Notes: a model not told the origin generated them from the sequence alone. Positions 8,984-17,944 are shown, counted from the first letter of the stretch. The stretch is DNA of 49,809 nucleotides from Pseudaeromonas sp041441555 (GCA_041441555.1 JASDSW010000081.1:1-49809); one strand, 5' to 3'. Made by a program: numbers and translations.

Positions 8984-9015
8984 CCATGAAAAGCCGGGTA
9001 AAATGGTCCGCAGCC

Positions 9016-9036
9016 CCTCTTTTTTGACAAAAGAGG
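9016..9036. repeat. Inverted repeat between amtB and bioH
   Basis: CCTCTTTT (9016-9023) and AAAAGAGG (9029-9036) form a perfect 8 bp dyad with a 5 nt loop. It is not followed by a T run on either strand, so it looks more like a protein-binding site or transcript hairpin than a terminator. It lies about 33 bp upstream of the -24 box of amtB. Confidence 0.4.
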
Positions 9037-9158
9037 CCCCACGGCGAGCCGCGGTGATGCAAAAATGTACACGGTAGCCTCATTTTGGTGCGTGACTCTG
9101 GTGCGGCTCTGCTACCAATGGCGCAGCGGCCAATGAATTGAGTAAGGAACATCCATTA

Positions 9159-9944
9159 ATGGTCTATGTCGAACGTGCCGGTCATGGCCCCGATCTGGTG
9201 ATGGTGCATGGTTGGGGCATGAATGGCGCTGTTTTTGATGCAGTAGGGAGCGAGTTGGCGCAACACTTTCGCGTTCACATCCTCGACTTGCCCGGTTATG
9301 GACTCAGTCCTGAGCCCGTGACGACGCTCGAGGCGTTGCTGGATGCGCTGCTGAGTGTGTTACCCGACCGCAGTCATCTGTTGGGCTGGTCGCTGGGGGG
9401 AATGCTGGCCATGCTGTTGGCCGCCCGTCATCCACACCGGGTGCAGAGCCTGTTGACTGTGGCCAGCTCGCCCCGTTTTGTTGCAGAGCCGGAGTGGCCC
9501 GGTACTCGCCTGGAGGTATTGAGTCAGTTTGCCACCCAATTGGCGAAGGACAGCCATAAGACGGTGGATCGGTTTTTAGCCATTCAGGCCATGGGCAGTC
9601 CAACCGCCCGGGAGGACGTTCGTCACCTGCGAGAGTCGGTGCTGTCGCGTCCCGAACCTCACCCCGAGGCTTTGCAGTTGGGATTGACCCTCCTCGCTGA
9701 GCTGGATCTACGGCCTGAACTGCGGGCGCTGAGTGTGCCGGCTCTGCATCTATTTGGTCGCCTGGATGCCTTGGTGCCCGCCGGGGTGATCGATTGCTGG
9801 CCGTCATCTCAGGCGTCGCAGCAGACTCATTTGTTTGCGAATTCGTCTCATGCTCCCTTTATGACGGAAAGTAATCAATTTGTGCGAATTGTTCGCGAAT
9901 TTGTCGAAGCCCAAGAGATGATTTCTCTTTCCTCTGGCGGTTAA
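9159..9944 (+). CDS. bioH: Pimeloyl-[acyl-carrier protein] methyl ester esterase BioH
   Basis: The 261-residue alpha/beta hydrolase removes the methyl group from pimeloyl-ACP methyl ester, ending the disguise step of biotin synthesis. The family start VYVERAGHGPDLVMVHGWGMN is clear. The nucleophile elbow is GWSLGG (Ser about 82), the acid lies in LFGRLDALVP, and the His is in NSSHAPF. I use the ATG at 9159 with AAGGA ten bases upstream; a TTG at 9138 would add seven residues. bioH is divergent from amtB. The nearby comF and nfuA keep the E. coli bioH-gntX-nfuA neighbourhood apart from the inserted amtB. Confidence 0.9.
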   Translation: MVYVERAGHGPDLVMVHGWGMNGAVFDAVGSELAQHFRVHILDLPGYGLSPEPVTTLEALLDALLSVLPDRSHLLGWSLGGMLAMLLAARHPHRVQSLLTVASSPRFVAEPEWPGTRLEVLSQFATQLAKDSHKTVDRFLAIQAMGSPTAREDVRHLRESVLSRPEPHPEALQLGLTLLAELDLRPELRALSVPALHLFGRLDALVPAGVIDCWPSSQASQQTHLFANSSHAPFMTESNQFVRIVREFVEAQEMISLSSGG

Positions 9945-9987
9945 TTGACCAATAATTAAACGGTGTTAATCGGTCTTGGAGTGAGCC

Positions 9988-10218
9988 ATGCAAATCGATA
10001 GTGCACTCAACTCGGGCTATCTTGGGCTGCAAAAGGCAACTCAACAGGTAGATGAAAGTAGTGCCCGACTGGCCCAGCTGTCGACCACGCCGAATCAGGT
10101 GGATCCGACCACCGAACTGGTGAGCTTGAAAGTGGCTGAACAGGGTGGCCAAGTGGCAGCAGAAGTCGTGAAGACGGCGGATGAAATGATGGGGACGCTG
10201 CTCGATATCCGGGTCTGA
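9988..10218 (+). CDS. Small protein resembling the C-terminal rod/hook flagellar motif
   Basis: The protein has 76 residues. Its C-terminal half (PTTELVSLKVAEQGGQVAAE then VVKTADEMMGTLLDIRV) looks like the C-terminal coiled-coil segment shared by flagellar rod and hook proteins (FlgB, FlgC, FlgG, FlgE families: TELVNLIVAQ...KTADEMLGTLL). The N-terminal DSALNSGYLGLQKA also resembles the N-terminal rod helix. The central globular domain of those proteins is absent, so this is a miniature standalone version. GTGAGCC sits before the ATG. No flagellar genes are nearby, and a structural role in flagella is only inferred. Confidence 0.6.
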   Translation: MQIDSALNSGYLGLQKATQQVDESSARLAQLSTTPNQVDPTTELVSLKVAEQGGQVAAEVVKTADEMMGTLLDIRV

Positions 10219-10243
10219 ACTCGGTTGAGCCGCGTTTGGGAAA

Positions 10244-10266
10244 CACGTCAGCCCTAGGCTGACGTG
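10244..10266. terminator. Perfect hairpin after the small rod-like gene
   Basis: CACGTCAGCC (10244-10253) pairs with GGCTGACGTG (10257-10266) around CTA, a 10 bp GC-rich stem. No T run follows, so termination is uncertain; it could be a processing hairpin or an operator-like palindrome ahead of the gene at 10302. Confidence 0.4.
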
Positions 10267-10301
10267 AACGATGATGAACGACTCGCGGTGAGCGACTCAC
10301 A

Positions 10302-11213
10302 ATGAACATAGTACCTAGCTATCCCAATCTGGTGCCATTGGCGTTGCAGCCGGCTGTCGAGGCGGCGCGCCGCGACACCCAGCAACGTGAGCTGATCCCC
10401 GCAGCTCGCCAGGGAGAAGCGTCCGCAAAAGAGTCACAAGCCGGCAGCGAGAAGGATAAGGCTCGCAGCAGTGACGGCCGCCCACTCACCTATCAAGCGG
10501 ATGGCTCGCTGCGTGGTGCTGCAATGCCTCAGGGTGTGGTGACCTCCGTCGATGACCAGCGCAAAGATAATCAGCAAGGTCAGAGCCAAGACCAGAGTAA
10601 AAATCAGAGCCAAGAGCAGTCGAGTAGTGAATCAGCCAAACAGCCCTCTGGCCGTGAAGCGACTCGCTCGGGCGATGCCCAGTCACAGGCCGAGCAGGAG
10701 GCCATTGAGGCTCTCAAGCAACGCGATCAAGAGGTGCGAACCCACGAACAGGCGCACCAATCCGCGGGTGGCCAGTATGCCTCATCTCCCAGCTATTCGA
10801 CCCAGCGGGGGCCGGATGGAGAGAGTTACGCGGTGGGTGGCGAGGTACAGATCGATATCTCTGCCGAATCCGAGCCTGCGGCAACCATTCGCAAGATGCA
10901 GCAGGTTCGCACTGCGGCATTAGCTCCGGCCGAGCCATCTTCACAGGATCATGCCGTGGCGGCCAAGGCGAGTCGCTTGGAGTCTGAGGCCCGAGCCGAG
11001 CTGCAAGGTCAACAGGCGAAAGGTGCCGTGGTTGGAGGCAGTGCTCAGAACGAGGCATCTGGTTCATCTGACTCAAATTCTGACTCCCAAATCAGCGAGC
11101 CGAAGGTTGAGCAAAAAAGTGCGACCATGGCGCGTCGCGGGGATGTCATCGCCAATCGCTACCAACTGGCTTGGCAACCGCAAGGCGATTCTCGCGTCAG
11201 TCGTTATGCCTGA
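10302..11213 (+). CDS. SprA-related putative metalloprotease (CJM1_0395 family)
   Basis: The 303-residue hydrophilic protein is low in complexity: residues about 25-130 and 225-275 are Gln/Ser/Glu/Lys-rich. The conserved core holds LKQRDQEVRTHEQAHQSAGG, with an HExxH-type zinc motif (HEQAH), followed by the block around GPDGESYAVGGEVQIDIS and TIRKMQQVR. This matches the SprA-related family found in many proteobacteria; the catalytic activity is predicted from the motif only. There is no signal peptide. It follows the rod-like small gene on the same strand with about 80 bp and a hairpin between. The substrate is unknown. Confidence 0.75.
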   Translation: MNIVPSYPNLVPLALQPAVEAARRDTQQRELIPAARQGEASAKESQAGSEKDKARSSDGRPLTYQADGSLRGAAMPQGVVTSVDDQRKDNQQGQSQDQSKNQSQEQSSSESAKQPSGREATRSGDAQSQAEQEAIEALKQRDQEVRTHEQAHQSAGGQYASSPSYSTQRGPDGESYAVGGEVQIDISAESEPAATIRKMQQVRTAALAPAEPSSQDHAVAAKASRLESEARAELQGQQAKGAVVGGSAQNEASGSSDSNSDSQISEPKVEQKSATMARRGDVIANRYQLAWQPQGDSRVSRYA

Positions 11214-11319
11214 AACCTGCCGCTGTGCAGCTCAGAAAAAATCAAAGTGCGGGAGTGAGTTCCCAGGCTGAGTTTTCTTGCCGAGAAACGTCGGATGACT
11301 GTTTTGTCGTCTCAATTGC

Positions 11320-11343
11320 AACGGGGAGCCCAGGCTCCCCGTT
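11320..11343. terminator. Hairpin between the SprA-like gene and tex
   Basis: An 11 bp perfect stem (AACGGGGAGCC 11320-11330 with GGCTCCCCGTT 11333-11343) lies between the convergent ends of the genes at 11213 and 11373. A T stretch (TTTTTT) follows only about 13 bp later on the plus strand. Confidence 0.6.
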
Positions 11344-11372
11344 GATCTATCTGATTTTTTGATTCTTCAGGG

Positions 11373-13682
11373 TTAGTTTTTGCGCTTTGCCTTGGCAAAA
11401 GCCTCGGCAAAGGCGTTCTGCGACGCCGGCTCGGCCCGTTGCCGAGTGGGGCGCTCCTCGCGTCGACCACCGGCCTGCGGAGCTGCAGTGGCGCGCGACT
11501 CGCTCCGCGCGGCCTTGGGGGCCTGTTCATTGAGCCGCATGGTTAAGGCAATCCGCTTACGAGCGACATCCACTTCCAGCACCTTGACGCGAACGATATC
11601 GCCCGCCTTGACCACCTCGCGAGGATCCTTGATGAAGCGGTCGGTGAGGGCCGAGATGTGGACCAACCCATCCTGGTGCACGCCGATGTCGACGAAGGCG
11701 CCGAAGTTGGTGACGTTGGTGACCGTTCCTTCGAGCAACATGTCCGGTTGCAGATCCTTGAGCGTCTCGACCCCTTCGCGGAAGGTGGCGGTCTTGAACT
11801 CGGGGCGAGGATCTCGACCCGGCTTGTCCAGTTCGCCGATGATGTCGCTGACGGTCGGGATCCCGAACTTCTCGTCGGTGAACTCCGCAGGCTTGAGGGT
11901 CTTCAACAGCGAACTGTTGCCGAGCAGCTCCTGCACCGGGCTTCCGGTGCGCTGCAGGATGCGTTGCACCACGGGATAGGCTTCCGGATGGACGGCGGAG
12001 GCATCCAGCGGATTGTCGCCGCCCTGGATGCGCAGGAAACCGGCACACTGTTCGAAGGCCTTTGGGCCGAGGCGCGAGACCTTGAGCAGTTGCTGACGAT
12101 TGCGGAACGCACCCTGTTCATCGCGATGCGCCACTATGTTTTGTGCCAGGGTCTTGCTCAGCCCCGAGACTCGGGTCAGTAGGGGGACCGAGGCGGTGTT
12201 GACATCGACCCCCACCGCGTTGACGCAATCCTCGACCACGGCATCGAGATTGCGCGCCAGTTGGCTCTGGCTGACATCATGCTGATACTGACCGACGCCG
12301 ATGCTTTTGGGATCGATCTTGACCAGCTCGGCGAGGGGATCCTGCAGACGGCGAGCGATGGAGACAGCGCCGCGCAGCGAGACATCCAGATCCGGAAACT
12401 CGAGAGCCGCCAGTTCGGAAGCGGAGTAGACCGAGGCGCCGGCCTCGCTGACCACCACCTTCTGGGCCTGACAGTCGGGGTAGAGCTTGAACATCTGGGC
12501 CACCAGCTTGTCGGTTTCCCGTGACGCGGTGCCATTGCCGATGCTGATCAATCCGACCTGATGCTTCTGGCAGAGGGCGTGAATGGTCTGGATAGCCCGC
12601 TCCACCTGCATTTTCGGCTCGAACGGATAGACGGTATCGGTGGCCACCACCTTGCCGGTGGCATCGACGACTGCCACCTTGACGCCGGTACGAATGCCGG
12701 GATCCAGCCCCATGGTGGCCTTCATGCCGGCGGGGGCCGCCATCAGCAGATCCTTGAGGTTGCTGGCAAACACGCGAATGGCCTCCTCTTCGGCCTGCTC
12801 GCGCAGCCGTCCCAGCAGCTCGGTCTCCATCTGGGTGAGCAGCTTGATCTTCCAGGTCCAGCTCACCACGCTGGCCAGCCAGCCATCAGCCGGGCGTCCC
12901 TGCGCCTTGATGCCAAAGTGGCTGGCGATCATTCCTTCGCAGGGATGGGCGATGCCCGTGCTCTCGACGGTCAGCGCCAGGGCCAGGATCCCCTCGTTGC
13001 GTCCCCGCAACATGGCCAACGTCCGGTGCGATGGGGTCTTGGCGATGGGCTCCTGATGTTCAAAGTAGTCTTTAAACTTGGCGCCCTCTTGCTCCTTTCC
13101 TGTCAGCACTCGTGCCTGCAGTTGGCCGTATTGCCACAGGTAGGTTCGCAGCTTGTCGAGCAGGGCGGCATCTTCGGCGAAGCGTTCCATCAGGATATAG
13201 CGGGCGCCATCCAGCGCGGATTTGGCATCGGGGATCTGCTGCTCCGGATTGATAAAGGCGGCTGCTTCGAGTTCTGGCGTCAGCTCGGGATGACTGAACA
13301 GCCGATCGGCCAGCGGCTCCAGCCCTGCCTCGATGGCGATCTGCCCCTTGGTGCGGCGTTTGGGTTTGTAGGGTAGGTAGAGATCTTCCAGCCGGGTCTT
13401 GGTGTCGGCGGCCAGCAGCTCGGCGCGCAGGGCTGGCGTCAGGTGGCCCTGCTCCTCAATGGAGTTGAGGATGACGGCGCGTCGCTCCTCGAGTTCGCGC
13501 AGGTAGCCCAGACGTTGTTCCAGGTTGCGCAGTTGGGTGTCGTCGAGGCCGCCGGTCACCTCCTTGCGATAACGGGCGATGAAGGGAACCGTGGACCCCT
13601 CATCCAGCAGGCGAATGGCGGATTCGACCTGTTCGGGTTTGGCGTTGAGTTCGGTGGCGATGATGTGACTGATGGATGGCAT
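11373..13682 (-). CDS. tex: RNA-binding transcription accessory protein Tex (YhgF)
   Basis: The 769-residue protein is close to E. coli YhgF (773). In order it has an N-terminal helical Tex domain, a YqgF/RNase H-like domain (about 330-460, containing MGLDPGIRTGVKVAVVD), helix-hairpin-helix motifs (about 500-570, around VNAVGVDVNTASVPLLTRVSGL) and a C-terminal S1 RNA-binding domain (about 655-725, LEGTVTNVTNFGAFVDIGV). The tail is basic and low in complexity. Tex binds nucleic acid and influences transcription and tolerance to antibiotics. I start at the ATG at 13682 (MPSISHII, the family N-terminus); the longer ORF upstream reads as non-coding. Confidence 0.95.
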   Translation of the reverse strand: MPSISHIIATELNAKPEQVESAIRLLDEGSTVPFIARYRKEVTGGLDDTQLRNLEQRLGYLRELEERRAVILNSIEEQGHLTPALRAELLAADTKTRLEDLYLPYKPKRRTKGQIAIEAGLEPLADRLFSHPELTPELEAAAFINPEQQIPDAKSALDGARYILMERFAEDAALLDKLRTYLWQYGQLQARVLTGKEQEGAKFKDYFEHQEPIAKTPSHRTLAMLRGRNEGILALALTVESTGIAHPCEGMIASHFGIKAQGRPADGWLASVVSWTWKIKLLTQMETELLGRLREQAEEEAIRVFASNLKDLLMAAPAGMKATMGLDPGIRTGVKVAVVDATGKVVATDTVYPFEPKMQVERAIQTIHALCQKHQVGLISIGNGTASRETDKLVAQMFKLYPDCQAQKVVVSEAGASVYSASELAALEFPDLDVSLRGAVSIARRLQDPLAELVKIDPKSIGVGQYQHDVSQSQLARNLDAVVEDCVNAVGVDVNTASVPLLTRVSGLSKTLAQNIVAHRDEQGAFRNRQQLLKVSRLGPKAFEQCAGFLRIQGGDNPLDASAVHPEAYPVVQRILQRTGSPVQELLGNSSLLKTLKPAEFTDEKFGIPTVSDIIGELDKPGRDPRPEFKTATFREGVETLKDLQPDMLLEGTVTNVTNFGAFVDIGVHQDGLVHISALTDRFIKDPREVVKAGDIVRVKVLEVDVARKRIALTMRLNEQAPKAARSESRATAAPQAGGRREERPTRQRAEPASQNAFAEAFAKAKRKN

Positions 13683-13896
13683 CTTGATTCTCTTGAAGGC
13701 AACGGGCGGCTTGGTGCCGCGCGTGGTGCAGGCATGCTGGTTGGCCGACAGCATAGCTCAGCTTGGTGCTGGCTAACAGCCGGGCTCCGGCTCGGATCTG
13801 CAGAGTGAGGTGGGACAAAGCGCGAAGGCTATTCAAAGTCGCACCAGCAGACGTTATAAAGAGAGCTGATTTTAGCGATGAGCGGCAGTCGGTACC

Positions 13897-14376
13897 ATGA
13901 AAACCAATCTGATCACGCGCCAAGGGTACGAGGCGCTACAAAAAGAGCTGGATCACCTGTGGCGGGAAAAGCGCCCCGATGTCACCAAGAAGGTGGCCTG
14001 GGCTGCCAGTCTGGGCGATCGCTCCGAGAACGCCGACTATCACTACAACAAGAAGCTGCTGCGGGAGATCGATCGCCGGGTGCGCTACCTGCGCAAGCGT
14101 CTCGACGAGATCCGGGTGGTCGATTACTCACCGCAACAGGACGGCAAGGTGTTTTTTGGCGCCTGGGTGACTATCGAAAACGAGGGGGGAGATGAGCTGC
14201 GGCTGCGGATCGTCGGACCGGACGAGATCTATGAGCGCAAGGATTACATCTCCATCGACTCGCCGATGGCGCGAGCCCTTCTGAAGAAGGGGGTGGATGA
14301 CGAGGCGGAGGTGGCGACACCCACCGGTAAGAAGCTGTGGTACATCAACGACATCTGCTACGAAAAACAGCCCTGA
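13897..14376 (+). CDS. greB: Transcript cleavage factor GreB
   Basis: The 159-residue protein binds in the RNA polymerase secondary channel and rescues backtracked complexes by stimulating transcript cleavage. The N-terminal coiled coil carries the acidic tip region LGDRSENADYHYNKK typical of GreB, followed by the FKBP-like C-terminal domain (about 80-157). It is divergent from tex, the same neighbour relation as in E. coli, with about 215 bp between. Confidence 0.96.
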   Translation: MKTNLITRQGYEALQKELDHLWREKRPDVTKKVAWAASLGDRSENADYHYNKKLLREIDRRVRYLRKRLDEIRVVDYSPQQDGKVFFGAWVTIENEGGDELRLRIVGPDEIYERKDYISIDSPMARALLKKGVDDEAEVATPTGKKLWYINDICYEKQP

Positions 14377-14433
14377 GCCTAAAATTCCATTCATGAGCGA
14401 GGGGGATGGAGCAACTCTTGCCATCACCAAACA

Positions 14434-14455
14434 AAACGGGCCCTAAGGCCCGTTT
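14434..14455 (-). terminator. Terminator of pckA, possibly shared with greB
   Basis: AAACGGGCC (14434-14442) pairs with GGCCCGTTT (14447-14455) around CTAA. On the minus strand, 24 bp after the pckA stop, the stem is followed by TTGTTTGG. On the plus strand no T run follows. Confidence 0.7.
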
Positions 14456-14478
14456 GCATATGCTGGCGTGTCATCGAA

Positions 14479-16101
14479 TCAAGGGAGTTGAGGTCCGGCG
14501 GCCACCAGTTTCTTGCCCTCTTCGTTATCTGCATATTGTGCGAAGTTTTTGATGAAGCGAGCAGCCAGATCCAGCGCCTTGACCTGCCAGTCGGCATCGC
14601 TGGTGTAGGTGTCTCGCGGATCCAGGATGTGTGGATCGACGTTCGGCAGCTCCAGCGGGATGGTCAGGTTGAAGATCGGCAACTGCTTGGTCTCGGCCTG
14701 ATCGATGGCGCCATCAAGGATCGCGTCAATGATGGCGCGCGTGTCCTTGATCGAGATGCGTCGCCCCGAACCATTCCAGCCGGTGTTGACCAGATAGGCT
14801 TTGGCACCTGAGGCTCTCATCCGTTTAACCAACTGCTCGCCGTACTGAGTTGGATGCAGGGTCAAAAATGCCTTGCCGAAACAGGCGGAGAAGGTCGGTT
14901 GCGGCTCGGTGACGCCGCGCTCGGTACCCGCCAGCTTGGCGGTGAAACCGGAGAGGAAGTGATAGTCAGCCTGATCCTCGGTCAGGATGGAGACCGGGGG
15001 CAGCACGCCGAACGCATCGGCGGTCAGGAAGATCACCTTGGTGGCGTGTCCCGCCGCTGAGACCGGTTTGACTATGTTGTCGATGTGGTAGAGCGGGTAG
15101 GAGACCCGGGTGTTCTCGGTCTTGCTGCCGTCGTCGAAGTCGACCACGCCCTGCTCATCGACCGTGACGTTCTCCAGCAAGGCATCGCGGCGGATGGCGT
15201 GGTAGATATCCGGCTCAGCCTCCTTGCTCAGCTTGATGGTCTTGGCGTAGCAGCCCCCCTCGAAGTTGAAGACGCCGCTATCATCCCAGCCGTGTTCATC
15301 GTCCCCGATGAGCGCCCGTTTGGGATCGGTGGAGAGAGTGGTTTTCCCGGTGCCGGAGAGGCCGAAGAAGACGGCGACATCGCCATCCTTGCCGACGTTG
15401 GCCGAGCAGTGCATCGAGGCGATGCCGCGCAAGGGCAGCAGGTAGTTCATGACGGAGAAGAGACCCTTCTTCATCTCGCCACCATACCAGGTGCCACCGG
15501 TGACCTGGATATTCTCGGTCAGGTTAAAGGCGACAAAGTTCTCGGAGTTGAGCCCCTGCTCTTTCCATTGCGGATTCACGCACTTGGAACCATTGAGCAC
15601 GACAAAGTCCGGCTCGAAACCGATCAGCTCCTGCTCGGTCGGGCGGATGAACATGTTTTTGACGAAGTGGGCCTGCCAGGCCACCTCGGTGATGACACGC
15701 ACCTTGAGACGGGTGTCGGGATTGGCACCACAATAGCAATCGATGACAAACAACCGCTTGTGGGAGAGTTCATCCACCACCAGCTTCTTCAGGTGACTCC
15801 AAATCTCGGGGCTGATGGGTTTGTTGTCATTCTTACCACCATCACTCCACCAGACGGTGTCGCGGGTGGTGTCGTCGAGCACTATGTATTTGTCTTTCGG
15901 TGAACGACCGGTAAACACGCCGGTGTCGACTTTGACGGCCCCCAGAGTGGTGACGACACCGCGCTCATACCCCGTCAGGGCTGGATTGGTCTCTTCGATA
16001 AAAAGCTGCTCGTAGGAGGGATTACGGATGATCTCGGCCACATCATGAATGCCGTAACGTTCGAGGCTTAGTACATCAGCCAGGGTAGCTTGTTCTGCCA
16101 T
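14479..16101 (-). CDS. pckA: Phosphoenolpyruvate carboxykinase (ATP)
   Basis: The 540-residue cytosolic enzyme decarboxylates and phosphorylates oxaloacetate to PEP, the first committed step of gluconeogenesis. The kinase P-loop FFGLSGTGKTTLS, the metal and substrate segment IGDDEHGWDDSGVFNFEGGCYAK and the N-terminal GVFTGRSPKDKYIV block are intact. The ATG at 16101 has AGGAG eight bases upstream. It is monocistronic. The pckA, hslO, hslR, gspC order is also seen in Shewanella-type genomes. Confidence 0.97.
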   Translation of the reverse strand: MAEQATLADVLSLERYGIHDVAEIIRNPSYEQLFIEETNPALTGYERGVVTTLGAVKVDTGVFTGRSPKDKYIVLDDTTRDTVWWSDGGKNDNKPISPEIWSHLKKLVVDELSHKRLFVIDCYCGANPDTRLKVRVITEVAWQAHFVKNMFIRPTEQELIGFEPDFVVLNGSKCVNPQWKEQGLNSENFVAFNLTENIQVTGGTWYGGEMKKGLFSVMNYLLPLRGIASMHCSANVGKDGDVAVFFGLSGTGKTTLSTDPKRALIGDDEHGWDDSGVFNFEGGCYAKTIKLSKEAEPDIYHAIRRDALLENVTVDEQGVVDFDDGSKTENTRVSYPLYHIDNIVKPVSAAGHATKVIFLTADAFGVLPPVSILTEDQADYHFLSGFTAKLAGTERGVTEPQPTFSACFGKAFLTLHPTQYGEQLVKRMRASGAKAYLVNTGWNGSGRRISIKDTRAIIDAILDGAIDQAETKQLPIFNLTIPLELPNVDPHILDPRDTYTSDADWQVKALDLAARFIKNFAQYADNEEGKKLVAAGPQLP

Positions 16102-16434
16102 TGGGTTCTCCTGGTGTCGTAGGGGGGATTGTTTATCTGCATCTGAGTCTAGACAGCGCTCCCCTTGAGAAAAGCGACCAGGGTCAAAGAACCATCAAGC
16201 CCCATTTGTCACACCTTGGCTAAAACAGGCGGTTTTCGAGAGTAATTTACTGATTAAACAGTTGGTTGCCGGATGATTATGGTGTTGAAAACGGTCGCTG
16301 GGCGCGGAAAATTATCAATAGGAAAGATGTGGATAATGTGCGGTGCCGCACCAATCGACCACGGACTGCCGGTGAAGGCGGGAAGCGGAAGAAACGGACG
16401 TTGGCGCCAGGAACCAGCGCCAACGCCCGGTCAA
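16102..16434. other. Intergenic region hslO-pckA
   Basis: This 333 bp gap must contain the pckA promoter (minus strand) and the hslO 3' end. I see the pckA ribosome binding site near 16110 and the hslO hairpin at 16399-16425. A TGTGA half-site on the minus strand near 16210 could be half of a CRP site, but its second half is poor. No convincing gene: the overlapping plus-strand ORFs here have no ribosome binding site or natural composition. Confidence 0.5.
16399..16425 (-). terminator. Hairpin downstream of hslO
   Basis: CGTTGGCGC (16399-16407) pairs perfectly with GCGCCAACG (16417-16425), loop of nine. It lies 9 bp beyond the hslO stop on the minus strand, followed by the weakly T-rich TCCGTTTCTTCC. 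Likely an intrinsic terminator of hslR-hslO. Confidence 0.6.
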
Positions 16435-17319
16435 TCAGTGCAGGGCACCATCGCCGCGGGTACGCCCCTCGGCAAACAGAGCTTGGGCATCGATGGCATC
16501 AAACTGGTAGTGGGTGCCACAGTAGTCGCAATGCATGTCGATCTGACCCTGTTCGTGGATCATCGCCTCGACTTCCACCTGACCGACTTGCAACAGTGCC
16601 TGTTCGCAGCGCTCGCGGGAGCAGGTGCAGCGGAACTGGATCGCCTGGGGAGCAAACAGTCGCACCTCCTCTTCGTGATAGAGGCGGTAGAGGATCTCCT
16701 CGGCGGGTAGGGTGAACAGCTCCTCATCCTTGATGGTGTCGGTGAGCTTGCTCAGATGGTCGAACTCATCGGCATGCTGCTCGCTGCTGGCTGGCAGCGC
16801 CTGCAACAACATGCCGGCGGCCAGCGGCTCGGCGGCGGTGCCACCGGTGCGGATCCAGATGCGGGTGGCCAACTGCTCGGATTGCGCAAAATAGCCCTCC
16901 AACGAACTGGCGAGGCTGTCGGATTCCAAAGAGACGATGCCTTGATAGCGTTCTCCCTCGTCTGGGGAGATGGTGATGACCAGATGACCATCGCCCACCA
17001 ACGCCTTGAGATTGGGATTAGCCGGCAGTTCGCCTTGCCAGCGAGCCACGCCGCGCAACTGCTGCTGATGGTCACCGTTGATGACGGCCAGGCTCACCGG
17101 GCCGTTGCCCTGCAGTTGGACCGTGATGGAGCCTTCGAACTTCAAGGTGGCGGTCAGCAGACTGGTGGCGACCAGCAACTCGCCCAGCAGTTGACGCACC
17201 GGGGCTGGATACTCTTGGGCCGCCACCATGTGGCGAAAGGTCTGATCCAGCTGGACCAGCTCGCCGCGGACCTGATGGTGTTCAAATAGGTAACGATACA
17301 GTTGATCCTGCTCTTTCAT
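16435..17319 (-). CDS. hslO: Redox-regulated chaperone Hsp33 (HslO)
   Basis: The 294-residue cytosolic holdase is switched on by oxidation and unfolding. The C-terminal redox switch shows the CTCSRERC and CDYCGTHY clusters; CxC plus CxxC hold zinc in the reduced form. The N-terminal core (QLYRYLFEHHQVRGELVQL) matches the family. The gene starts 24 bp after hslR on the same strand, so the two heat-shock genes form an operon as in E. coli. Confidence 0.96.
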   Translation of the reverse strand: MKEQDQLYRYLFEHHQVRGELVQLDQTFRHMVAAQEYPAPVRQLLGELLVATSLLTATLKFEGSITVQLQGNGPVSLAVINGDHQQQLRGVARWQGELPANPNLKALVGDGHLVITISPDEGERYQGIVSLESDSLASSLEGYFAQSEQLATRIWIRTGGTAAEPLAAGMLLQALPASSEQHADEFDHLSKLTDTIKDEELFTLPAEEILYRLYHEEEVRLFAPQAIQFRCTCSRERCEQALLQVGQVEVEAMIHEQGQIDMHCDYCGTHYQFDAIDAQALFAEGRTRGDGALH

Positions 17320-17343
17320 GAGTTCTCTCTTCGTTGCGCGGTG

Positions 17344-17754
17344 TTAAGACTCGGTATTGCTCAGTTTCAGACGCATCAGGTCGCGACGCTGCTTCTTGTC
17401 GGGGCGACTCTCCGGGTGGGGCGCGTACAGGCTGTTCAGGCGACGGGCTTCGGCCGTCTGTTGCCGTTTGCGCTCGCTCTGCTCGGTTTCCCGATACAGA
17501 AGTTGCGCCTCGCTGGCGCCACGCCTTTGCTGGGCCAACTGCAGAACCTGCACCTCTTTTTCGTCATCGCCCTGCCACAGACGCACCAGTGCCCCGACTT
17601 CGACCTGCTTGCCGGGCTTGCTGCGCTGGCCATTATAGTGGACCTTGCCCCCCTCGATCATCGCCCGGGCCATGGCCCGGCTCTTGTAGAAACGGGCGGC
17701 CCACAGCCACTTGTCCAGTCGGACCTCGGCTCCCTGATCTTCGACTCTTGTCAT
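17344..17754 (-). CDS. hslR: Ribosome-associated heat shock protein Hsp15 (HslR)
   Basis: The 136-residue protein has an N-terminal S4 RNA-binding domain (VRLDKWLWAARFYKSRAMA through KPGKQVEVGALV), then a basic, charged tail rich in Arg, Gln and Lys. Hsp15 binds 50S subunits carrying nascent chains and returns them to translation. It is the first gene of hslR-hslO. Upstream, 190 bp separate it from the divergent gspC, and that gap must hold both promoters. Confidence 0.94.
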   Translation of the reverse strand: MTRVEDQGAEVRLDKWLWAARFYKSRAMARAMIEGGKVHYNGQRSKPGKQVEVGALVRLWQGDDEKEVQVLQLAQQRRGASEAQLLYRETEQSERKRQQTAEARRLNSLYAPHPESRPDKKQRRDLMRLKLSNTES

Positions 17755-17944
17755 CGAATCGCCTTAATTCTGTGCACTTGCGGCGATTATAACAGAGGGA
17801 ACCGGGTGGCAGGATTCAGGAATTTGAACTAGCGCGGACTTGGCGGGTTGTCAGTCCTGTGCTGGCGGGGGAGAATACCGAGCTCCCCGGCCTCGGCCGT
17901 GCGTGGCGACAACTGGTGACAACAGGTATTGGTATTTTCAGGGT

